31,180 nt of DNA from Chitinophaga pinensis. Lineage in GTDB: Bacteria > Bacteroidota > Bacteroidia > NS11-12g > UBA9320. Of the stretch, positions 24,080-31,180 are shown in pieces. A model generated the notes under the pieces. The model searched no databases and had not been told where the DNA came from. It saw only the letters and a list, made by a program, of their open reading frames with translations. Both the position numbers and the translations under genes were made by a program. Position 1 is the first letter of the stretch, and every line of letters begins with the position of its first letter. Location of the stretch: the NCBI GenBank assembly GCA_945890595.1, contig CAMDCQ010000004.1, positions 1 through 31,180 on the forward strand, in the 5' to 3' direction.

Positions 24080-25201
24080 TTATTTTTCATCTCCAATATA
24101 CGCGGCATCATAGGCTCTTCCTTTCCATACGCTCTGTATAGGCAAAGCATAAAATACGGCTGTAGCCGCAGTATTTAACAGCACATAAAATTCATAGAGT
24201 ATCAAGTAAGAAAAACGAAATGGCCTGCGATGTACGGCTAGCGATAAGAAGATAATAAAGAAACACTGAATCAGGAATTTGCTAAACCACAGTGCCATTG
24301 CCAACTGCGCATTAACCCAAAAAACATAGCATAATGCAGGTATAAATAAACCATACAGCACCAACATAAACTTCCAATTAAGCGGTAACTCTCGAGCTCC
24401 TATTAGCCAACGCTTACGCTGGTGCAGCATTTCTTTTACATTGGGAATATACCAAGCCAACCCCAATGTTTCCTCACGCATCGTAGTGCGCCATTGCCAG
24501 CCTCTGCCCGTTACTTCTTTAAAGAGTTTGTAATCTTCAGTTATACTAAAATCAATTTCTTCATAACCACCCGTTTGCCAATAAGCCTCTGCTCTAACAG
24601 CCATATTGTTGCCTACGCTGGTGCATCCTATTCCCGCATTCGCAAAAGCCTTAATATATCCCATAAAATGAAGCCAATCTATGCCTTGCAATGTAGCAAA
24701 AAGACCGGCACGTTCGCACTTGGTAGTGCCACTTACTAGGCCCACACCATCTGTAAATTCTTGAAGTAAACCAAGAATCCAATTCGCTGGAAGCTTCACA
24801 TCTACATCGGTGATAAAATAGAATTCTCCATTGGCCTCATGTGCTAACTGACCTAAAACATTCGCTTTACCTCTCCCCTTGCCTACTGTTTTATCAATTT
24901 GAAATAACTTAAAATGAGGTTTATCTTGGATAAATTCTGCTATGAGTGCAGACGTATTATCGGTACTCGCATCGTTGCCAATAAGTACTTCTAGATATTC
25001 TTTAGGATAGTTGAGTTTTTCTATGGCTTCGAGGTTTCTAATGATTAGCTTTTCTTCATTTCTAGCAGCCAGCAAAATACTAACCTGAGGAAAATGCGTA
25101 CGTTTTTGAAGAACCGCGGGTGTTTGTAACAAAATAGATACCAAAGAAAATAGCTGAATGCCAAAAAATATTCCGAGTATAGCGTATGCCAGTACAATCA
25201 T
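24080..25201 (-). CDS. Membrane-embedded glycosyltransferase family 2 (processive type)
   Basis: The 373 residues have an N-terminal membrane helix (about 3-26), a GT2 catalytic domain and three or so C-terminal membrane segments (about 277-360). The catalytic set of processive synthases is complete: D77 in IGNDASTDNT, DVDV at 132-135, the TED motif at 221-223 (acid/base) and QRKRW at 261-265. Related enzymes polymerise chitin-like or poly-N-acetylglucosamine chains, or glycosylate lipids (ceramide glucosyltransferase-like). Its ATG overlaps the stop of the upstream polysaccharide deacetylase gene (ATGA), a sign of tight coupling. The pair resembles NodC/NodB or PgaC/PgaB logic, with a glycan made and then de-N-acetylated. 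That link is inference. Confidence 0.9.
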   Translation of the reverse strand: MIVLAYAILGIFFGIQLFSLVSILLQTPAVLQKRTHFPQVSILLAARNEEKLIIRNLEAIEKLNYPKEYLEVLIGNDASTDNTSALIAEFIQDKPHFKLFQIDKTVGKGRGKANVLGQLAHEANGEFYFITDVDVKLPANWILGLLQEFTDGVGLVSGTTKCERAGLFATLQGIDWLHFMGYIKAFANAGIGCTSVGNNMAVRAEAYWQTGGYEEIDFSITEDYKLFKEVTGRGWQWRTTMREETLGLAWYIPNVKEMLHQRKRWLIGARELPLNWKFMLVLYGLFIPALCYVFWVNAQLAMALWFSKFLIQCFFIIFLSLAVHRRPFRFSYLILYEFYVLLNTAATAVFYALPIQSVWKGRAYDAAYIGDEK

Positions 25202-25827
25202 AATAGCTTCATTAAATACCCTTCTGATTTTAAAAACTGTAAATACTCAGGAAGTAAAAGTTTTAAATTTTTCTCTGCCTTTTCACTATCGTGAAAAACG
25301 ATAATACTTCCCGGACGCGTTGCTTTTTGAATTCTTTTTTGCGCTCTGTTTGTGTTTAGCCTAGGCAAGTAATCTTTGGTCAGTATATCCCACATTATTA
25401 TCTCGTAATCTAGGCTAAGTAAGGCTATAGACTTAAAATTAATCTGGCCATATGGAGGTCTAAACAACTTACTTCCGGCAATAGCTTTATCACATAAAGC
25501 TATGTCGTGTAAGTATTCCTCCTTTAATACCTGCCATCCTTTAATGTGGTGTTGGGTATGGTTACCAAGTTGGTGATTTCGGGTATTAATAGCCGTTACG
25601 ACTTCAGGATATTTGACAGCATTATCGCCTACGGCAAAAAAAGTTGCCTTAGCTCCTACTTTTTCCAATTCAGTCATCACCCAAGGAGTAATAGCAGGAT
25701 GTGGACCATCATCAAAAGTAAGATACACTACTTTCTCATCTACTTTTCGACGCCAAGTAAGCTGAGGTAAAAATGTTTTTCCTAGGGTATACCAGAAGTT
25801 CAAGTGCACAAAGCTAATACAACCCAT
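25198..25827 (-). CDS. Polysaccharide deacetylase (carbohydrate esterase 4, NodB-like)
   Basis: CE4 enzymes remove N- or O-acetyl groups from chitin, peptidoglycan or poly-GlcNAc. The 209 residues contain all five motifs: TFDDGPHP (D39, D40), the metal-binding H90xxxH94 in GNHTQHH, RPPYG at 123-127, the tryptophan loop IIMWDIL near 143-149, and IIVFHDS with H179. There is no convincing cleavable signal peptide; the first 20 residues are moderately hydrophobic and could act as an anchor. The start is the ATG at 25827, 40 bases after the upstream T9SS gene. Its stop overlaps the glycosyltransferase start by four bases. Confidence 0.94.
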   Translation of the reverse strand: MGCISFVHLNFWYTLGKTFLPQLTWRRKVDEKVVYLTFDDGPHPAITPWVMTELEKVGAKATFFAVGDNAVKYPEVVTAINTRNHQLGNHTQHHIKGWQVLKEEYLHDIALCDKAIAGSKLFRPPYGQINFKSIALLSLDYEIIMWDILTKDYLPRLNTNRAQKRIQKATRPGSIIVFHDSEKAEKNLKLLLPEYLQFLKSEGYLMKLL

Positions 25828-25867
25828 AAAAAATCAATCTCTTCATTCTCTTAAAACGAGGATATCA

Positions 25868-28741
25868 CTACCGCACCACCGTTACCGTCTCTTTAGCATT
25901 ATACCACTTACTGTCTGTGCCTTTGGCTCGTAGGGTTACCATATACGTTCCCATAGGATAATCTGCTGCATCCCAGCCCGCGCTGTCTTGGTTGAGTTCG
26001 GCTACTTTTCGGCCGTAGCGGTCGTATATGCTCATGGTATATTGGGTAATGCCAAAGGTAATAGGTCTGTACACATCATTCAGATTATCGCCATTGGGTG
26101 AAAAAGCGGTGGGGATGAAAATGACAGGAGAATACGGCAAACACAAGATATTACTTATAGTCGATTTAGAACCGCCTAATCTGGCAATTACTCTATAGCA
26201 TTTCTCCAGTTGTATGCCTGCTTTAGTGGCATCCAAAAATTGATAATCGCGATACTCTGCTGTACTATTTTCTTGTTTTAGGGTCTTCCAATCTCCTAAA
26301 ACAGCCTCTGTTTGCAAGTCGTAGCTAAGTTCTGCCGCTCCTACATTCCAGTCTTGGTAAGCGGTGTAGCGTATTATGCTGAGCTCGTTATTGCCTACTA
26401 CCTCGCCCGTAAGGTGTACGGGTTGCCCTACTCTGCCTAGTTGCGTAGCGGTACCGCAACTATCCAGTGCCAATACGGTGTAGGTATTGGGCGTTTTGGC
26501 ATTTACCAAACTGTCGTCGTAGTACAAATTACCATATATGCATGTCACCGAATCGGCTACTATGCTCTCTATTTTTTGGGCGTTTCGGTAGATATCGTAA
26601 CGCACTGCTGCATCTTCTAGGCACGGCCATGTGAGCGTGACTATTTCCTTTGCTTTAGGATGTGCGGGTATATCTTGATAGGTGGCATTAGTGATATGCG
26701 AAGTGTCAAACGCTGTAAATCCTGGAGTTACAAAAACCTGTACACTATCGAGCTGCGTGACGCAGCCGGTGTAGCCATAAAGCCGTTGGGTGATCCAATA
26801 GGTGCCTGCATCAGGATAGGTTTGACTAAAATTAGCTTGATTCAAAGGCACATCTATCCAACCTCTGCCATCATAATAATTGTATTCTTTGCGAATGGTA
26901 TTCTTAGTAACGGTATCCGTAACATTTACCGTAAAGGGTGAGCAGCCACGTATATTGTCAACTGTAAAACCGGGTGCAGGTGCATCTACTACTTTTATAT
27001 ATTGGTTCTTAGTAAGTGTGCTATCGCAAAAGCCGTTGGAGTAGAAAAGGGACACGGTGTAGGTGCCGGGAGTTTTATAACTATGTGACACAGGACTTTT
27101 TGACTCAGGACTCAAGACTGTCTTGGACGTGCCATCGCCAAAAGTCCACACCCATTTTTCGCCTAGTGATTGGTGTACAGTGTCGGTGGTGCTTTGGTTT
27201 ATAAATGTGGCTTGGCTGTAGGCACAGACTATGGTGTCTTTGGCTATGAACTTAGCTACTGGTTTGGGTGGGATTCGGATTTTTAGCGTGTCGATGTACC
27301 ATTCTCCGTATTCTCTACCTTCTTGGCTTAGGCCAAGCACTTTGTAAAAATAGTCTCCACTCTTGGTATAGGTGACTGATGGCTCAAAGCCTGTGAGTGT
27401 ATCCATACTGCCATCTTCTAACGTGAAATACCATGTAAAACTATCCATACCGGCAGACTGGTCTGTCTTGTTCTGAAAACGAACGGCAGCTCCACAATCA
27501 TAGTCTATACTATGGTAGAGTTTCATGTAATCGTAGGGACTTCTATAATTGAGATAGAAATAATCACTTTGATCCAATGGACTTATATTTGTTGATCTCA
27601 CAATAGAAGACGCCTCATTGGCATTATGAATTACTCGGCCCTCATCGGGTTTTGACATATCAAGGTATCGAACAGTCTGATAAATCTGACCATAAGGAGA
27701 TTTACCAGTACTTATATTTATATTATCATTCTCCAACCGATCTAAAATTGCGAAGTTATTTGTTGTTTCTAAATCTAGACGAAGTGATTCTATACTTTCC
27801 TTAGCGTTAATGGTAAAGTACAAAATCTTATTACTAGGCGAAACACTGAATATACTTAGACTTTCACCTAGATCTGCATCTTCGTCTAAACTTATATCAT
27901 ACTGCTCATTGTAACGTAGTTTTTTCATACCGCTAGTCACTTTACCTTCTGTATTTATTTCTATTTCTACTATACCTTTAGCATCTAAAAATTGTTTATT
28001 AATAGGATACTTGATATACCTTCCTCTTGCTCCTATTCTCAGATATAATTTTGAGGCATTATTGTTTAATATCATAGATGCAAAAAAATCGTAGGTTCTT
28101 AGCCCTGGAAGGCCCCATTGGATAGGTTGCGTAAAAAAAGTAGTATCTATAGTAATACTATCTGTTAGCCGAACTCCATTCTTATCAATAACATGCAGAT
28201 AGCATGTCACAAATGATTCATTTGCTAATCCTTCACTGTTCTCAGTAACCAGAAGATACTTATATTTAGATATTCTACTGATTACAAATCGATCTTGCCC
28301 TTTTGCTTCTAGAGACATAGTAGTATTCACTATCTCTAGTTCCGTACCTGTTTTTACAATATAGCCTGTATCCTCTATCCCTATTCTATCCGCAAAATAA
28401 TGATAAATTAAATATGTACTATCTGTTAATTGCAAAATCGGATTAAATCGTCCTTTCCGAACAGTACCGTTAGTTATTTTTGAATTGTTACTTTCAGATC
28501 TAATTTCTCCATTAAATCCATCATAATAAAACCATTGCTCCCCATTGGATTTGGCATAAAAACTACACCACTTAAAATTCGCATCTTGATTTAAGTTATA
28601 TGTCCCAGAAGAGTCAAAGATGACATACCCAGTTTCATTTGTACTTCTACCCACTTTTTTATAATGCTGAGCTACTGCTGCTGTATTGCACAGCAGCAGT
28701 GTAATTATTCCCCAACAATATTTCATGTTCTTAGAGAACAT
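25868..28741 (-). CDS. Secreted PKD-domain protein with type B T9SS (gliding-motility-associated) C-terminal domain
   Basis: The 957-residue exoprotein begins with a signal peptide (MFSKNMKYCWGIITLLLCNTAAVA). The N-terminal half (about 26-400) is a repetitive beta-rich domain I do not recognise. PKD-like domains follow at about 410-490, 494-586 (WVWTFGDGTSKTV, HSYKTPGTYTVSLFY) and 588-672. A fibronectin III-like region follows at about 695-790. The CHU_C/type B T9SS sorting domain starts with FIPTAFSPNGDNLNDV (about 875) and ends with YPMGTYMVTLRAKG...TVTVVR. The ATG at 28741 overlaps the stop of the upstream gene (TAATG). A second in-frame ATG at 28726 is possible. The C-terminal coding half is visibly richer in GC than the N-terminal half. 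Surface adhesion or filament roles are plausible but unproven. Confidence 0.92.
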   Translation of the reverse strand: MFSKNMKYCWGIITLLLCNTAAVAQHYKKVGRSTNETGYVIFDSSGTYNLNQDANFKWCSFYAKSNGEQWFYYDGFNGEIRSESNNSKITNGTVRKGRFNPILQLTDSTYLIYHYFADRIGIEDTGYIVKTGTELEIVNTTMSLEAKGQDRFVISRISKYKYLLVTENSEGLANESFVTCYLHVIDKNGVRLTDSITIDTTFFTQPIQWGLPGLRTYDFFASMILNNNASKLYLRIGARGRYIKYPINKQFLDAKGIVEIEINTEGKVTSGMKKLRYNEQYDISLDEDADLGESLSIFSVSPSNKILYFTINAKESIESLRLDLETTNNFAILDRLENDNINISTGKSPYGQIYQTVRYLDMSKPDEGRVIHNANEASSIVRSTNISPLDQSDYFYLNYRSPYDYMKLYHSIDYDCGAAVRFQNKTDQSAGMDSFTWYFTLEDGSMDTLTGFEPSVTYTKSGDYFYKVLGLSQEGREYGEWYIDTLKIRIPPKPVAKFIAKDTIVCAYSQATFINQSTTDTVHQSLGEKWVWTFGDGTSKTVLSPESKSPVSHSYKTPGTYTVSLFYSNGFCDSTLTKNQYIKVVDAPAPGFTVDNIRGCSPFTVNVTDTVTKNTIRKEYNYYDGRGWIDVPLNQANFSQTYPDAGTYWITQRLYGYTGCVTQLDSVQVFVTPGFTAFDTSHITNATYQDIPAHPKAKEIVTLTWPCLEDAAVRYDIYRNAQKIESIVADSVTCIYGNLYYDDSLVNAKTPNTYTVLALDSCGTATQLGRVGQPVHLTGEVVGNNELSIIRYTAYQDWNVGAAELSYDLQTEAVLGDWKTLKQENSTAEYRDYQFLDATKAGIQLEKCYRVIARLGGSKSTISNILCLPYSPVIFIPTAFSPNGDNLNDVYRPITFGITQYTMSIYDRYGRKVAELNQDSAGWDAADYPMGTYMVTLRAKGTDSKWYNAKETVTVVR

Positions 28742-31180
28742 TATTTTTTAATGAATTTGAGGATATTCTCTACTCCTTCACTATCTCTCAACGATACAAA
28801 ATAGATACCACTTGCTAGTCCAGATACATCTATGCTGGTTTTAGAGTGTACTTTTTCTAGCTGTACACCACACTGTCCATAGAGGTTGTAAATGCATACA
28901 TCAAATACTTTATTCTCATTTGCACCAATAGCAATTGCATTTGCACTTTGTTCATATATCCAAAGATTTGCATTCTGGGAAAGGATTTTCACTCCAAGTG
29001 TTTCATCAGATGCGGTTGTAGTATTCTCATTGTCTTTACAATCAAAAGAACAATTTGGGAGATCATCATCTCTATCATGACCGACCAAGCCTGCATAAAT
29101 AGGAATAGATGCTCCATAAGGGATATAGTCAATTATTGCTGCATTGCTACTTACATTGACCACAAAATCTGGATTCCCTCCACTAATAGCTTCTTTTGAA
29201 TAAATATTTCCAGAATGTGTTTTTCCACTTTTTGGAATTTTCTCCAAATGACTCATTGAAGAGTTACCTTTCACCCATATATCTGTGGTAAGATCAAAAA
29301 ACTTGTTACACGAAATATCATTACCACGACTATAGTCTTGAAGCACTACACCGTTGGATATACCTATAGCATTATTGTTGTGAAACTTATTTTCTTTAAT
29401 TTTAGAATTATATACAGGAAGACCTGTAGCATTAATAGATTGGATATAGGTCATTTCATCTGTTTGAGCATCAAGATTAGCCGTCATTACACATTCAGCT
29501 ATGGTGTATCCACCGCACTCTTGTAGGTTAATAAAATACCTGTCTGCAGGATTTGCATTGGTAAAATAAGACGCATAATTGCTTTGAGTGAGTGTAAAGT
29601 TATTCTCGTTGATAGGAGTATTTTCTGAATTCTTCACATCTATAGCTCTATAACAGTCATAAAAATCCGAAAACCGAATAGAGGCAGAGTAGTCCGTTTT
29701 AGAGCCTTGATCTACTTGTACTCCGTAGCTTAGGTTATGAAACTTATTATCACGAGATTGCAATGGGTTCGCAAAGCTATTATCTGGGCATTCGTTTCCT
29801 TGTACATCCTTACACTTATCACCATGGTGTGCTACAGATTCGCGAGCCTTAAACACTTTTATACCTACTCCTCTATCTAGGTCTTGCTCTTGCGTACTCA
29901 TAGAATTAGTAAAGATACAACCTCCTATATTTACGCCTGATTTACCAAGATTGTGCAACACTATATGTGTTAGCTCTTGTTTAAGAAATGGATAATCATC
30001 ATTGGTTATAAAATCGCATGTCATAATATAACTAGCATTTGGGTCTCCATTGCTATTAGCATAATCCTTTATTCGGATACCTGTTTGGCAATTCGTAAAA
30101 GAAGTACCTCTCACTCTAATAATAGTTGCACCTCTATGATTTGCACTGCTTCCGAAACCTGATTTTCCATCTGCATCTATCGCTATTAACGCATTTTCGA
30201 AAGTACATCCTGTTAACTCAATTAAACTAACATCTTTATTAAGAACACCTTCCCAATCTAAAGGTGTACAATTGCCATTGTTATCTATTTGAGGAGCTTG
30301 TGAGTATTGTGATACTATTGGATAACAATTAACATTTCCATCAGAGGTAATACCTTTCCAAGTTGCTCCTATGTTTTTTGGTTTAAAAATAGTACTAGTT
30401 GCTTTTATTGAACTACCACAAGAGGCACTTAGCCTAATTTCTGCATTGGGGTGAAATTCAAAAATGGAGTTGTCAGACTCAATTATACCTGATGGATGCA
30501 GCAGCACAAGTTCAATTAGAGAAAAAACAGAGTTGTTAAAATTTAAAGTTCCGTATAAATTTACCGTGCTCGCTTGTAGTGAAGTTGTTGAATTTTCCAT
30601 ATAAATCTCGCCTTTAACGGTAACTGTTTTACTATAATCCCCTAGTTGTAAAGTGGAGGCATTAATGCAGTGAATTTTGTTTGTACTTCCTATATCTAAG
30701 TCTCCTGCAAGTGTGATTTTTGTTTGATTACATTCAAACTTAAATAAATCTATAAAACTTGCTTTCTCAAAACATAAGATGCTACCACCTATGCTTGTAA
30801 GTTCACCATTACTTGAGAATTTAACATCGTCTCTAAACTGCAAATAACTTTCTTGCAAATTAATCTCTCCATTTACTTGATTATCTGGACTATACGATGT
30901 GAAATTAGCCTTGTTCATAACGATATTTGCGTTCTGCTCAATTATAAACTTTTTCGCACCAGAAAATATAGTACAATGAGTAGATTCGTGCATGGTAAAG
31001 CTGGCATTACTTGCTATTAATACTCTAGTTCCTGTAATACTTGTATTGGCAAAAACACGCAAATCACATTTTTTAAGATCAAGAGTTCCATAAACTTCCA
31101 TGTCTCCATTAAAGTTAAGTATAAAGGACGTTCCTGAGCAAACAACTTCCAAAACTCCTCCTTGCCTTACAATAAAATCA
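28741..31180 (-). CDS. Secreted right-handed beta-helix protein with T9SS type A domain (5' end beyond window)
   Basis: The frame is open to the right edge, so the N-terminus is missing. An in-frame TTG at 31152 is not a credible start, because coding-like residues (FIVRQGGVLEV) continue upstream of it. At least 803 residues are present. The first 250 or so visible residues are short strand repeats typical of parallel beta-helices, such as LDLKKCDLRVFANTSITG and YLQFRDDVKFSSNGELTSIG. Irregular loops follow, with coils such as ATIIRVRGTSFTNCQTGIRI and NNAIGISNGVVLQDYSRGN. The last 75 or so residues form a T9SS type A sorting domain (FDVCIYNLYGQCGVQL, ASGIYFVSL, ending ILKFIKK). The stop overlaps the ATG of the PKD gene (TAATG). 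No polysaccharide-lyase catalytic motif was recognised, so an adhesive or structural role is as likely as enzymatic. Confidence 0.88.
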   Translation of the reverse strand, partial: DFIVRQGGVLEVVCSGTSFILNFNGDMEVYGTLDLKKCDLRVFANTSITGTRVLIASNASFTMHESTHCTIFSGAKKFIIEQNANIVMNKANFTSYSPDNQVNGEINLQESYLQFRDDVKFSSNGELTSIGGSILCFEKASFIDLFKFECNQTKITLAGDLDIGSTNKIHCINASTLQLGDYSKTVTVKGEIYMENSTTSLQASTVNLYGTLNFNNSVFSLIELVLLHPSGIIESDNSIFEFHPNAEIRLSASCGSSIKATSTIFKPKNIGATWKGITSDGNVNCYPIVSQYSQAPQIDNNGNCTPLDWEGVLNKDVSLIELTGCTFENALIAIDADGKSGFGSSANHRGATIIRVRGTSFTNCQTGIRIKDYANSNGDPNASYIMTCDFITNDDYPFLKQELTHIVLHNLGKSGVNIGGCIFTNSMSTQEQDLDRGVGIKVFKARESVAHHGDKCKDVQGNECPDNSFANPLQSRDNKFHNLSYGVQVDQGSKTDYSASIRFSDFYDCYRAIDVKNSENTPINENNFTLTQSNYASYFTNANPADRYFINLQECGGYTIAECVMTANLDAQTDEMTYIQSINATGLPVYNSKIKENKFHNNNAIGISNGVVLQDYSRGNDISCNKFFDLTTDIWVKGNSSMSHLEKIPKSGKTHSGNIYSKEAISGGNPDFVVNVSSNAAIIDYIPYGASIPIYAGLVGHDRDDDLPNCSFDCKDNENTTTASDETLGVKILSQNANLWIYEQSANAIAIGANENKVFDVCIYNLYGQCGVQLEKVHSKTSIDVSGLASGIYFVSLRDSEGVENILKFIKK

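Overview
The window reads as a chromosomal segment of a Bacteroidota bacterium, probably a marine or freshwater Flavobacteriia/Cytophagia-type lineage. Four large secreted proteins end in type IX secretion (T9SS) sorting domains, three of type A and one of type B (CHU_C-like). Several promoters have TANNTTTG-like -7 boxes, and genes start from A-rich leaders rather than clear Shine-Dalgarno sites. A DUF4175 protein, LVIVD-repeat lipoproteins and a ZapA-rny neighbourhood also fit. The DNA is AT-rich and densely coding. I see no rRNA, tRNA, CRISPR array, transposase or phage gene, and no gene-free stretch over 300 bases; the longest is about 264 bases, 12213-12476.

Layout. 1-1820: tail of zapA, then rny (RNase Y) with a strong terminator. 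1821-2679: a one-gene segment of unknown function bounded by perfect 18-base direct repeats derived from that terminator. 2722-5825: hutI and a long PurF-family gene, convergent and sharing a TTAA that supplies both stop codons. 5826-7665: aroQ, divergent from the PurF-family gene, then a glycosyltransferase and a small unknown gene on the minus strand. 7772-10311: a four-gene plus-strand operon of two LVIVD lipoproteins, an outer-membrane-type protein and a GNAT acetyltransferase. 10318-12212: rlmD and a secreted thioredoxin-fold protein on the minus strand. 12477-15797: DUF4175 membrane/coiled-coil protein. 15927-20944: a GH16 beta-glucanase and a 1080-residue beta-propeller/GEVED protein, both T9SS cargo. 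20971-23225: kynurenine 3-monooxygenase and a lipid kinase, divergent. 23230-31180: a minus-strand run with a beta-helix T9SS protein (5' end beyond the window), a PKD/type-B T9SS protein, a CE4 deacetylase, a membrane glycosyltransferase and a diverged Lgt-family protein.

Functionally the window mixes housekeeping (RNA decay, shikimate pathway, rRNA methylation, NAD precursor synthesis, histidine breakdown) with cell-surface functions (lipoproteins, T9SS exoproteins, envelope glycosylation). I see no obvious complete new defence or mobile system. The most interesting items are the gene inserted at a duplicated terminator arm, an LVIVD propeller apparently split into two adjacent lipoproteins, an Lgt-family protein with three key residues replaced, a PurF-family protein with a rebuilt substrate site, and a composition break inside the type-B T9SS gene.
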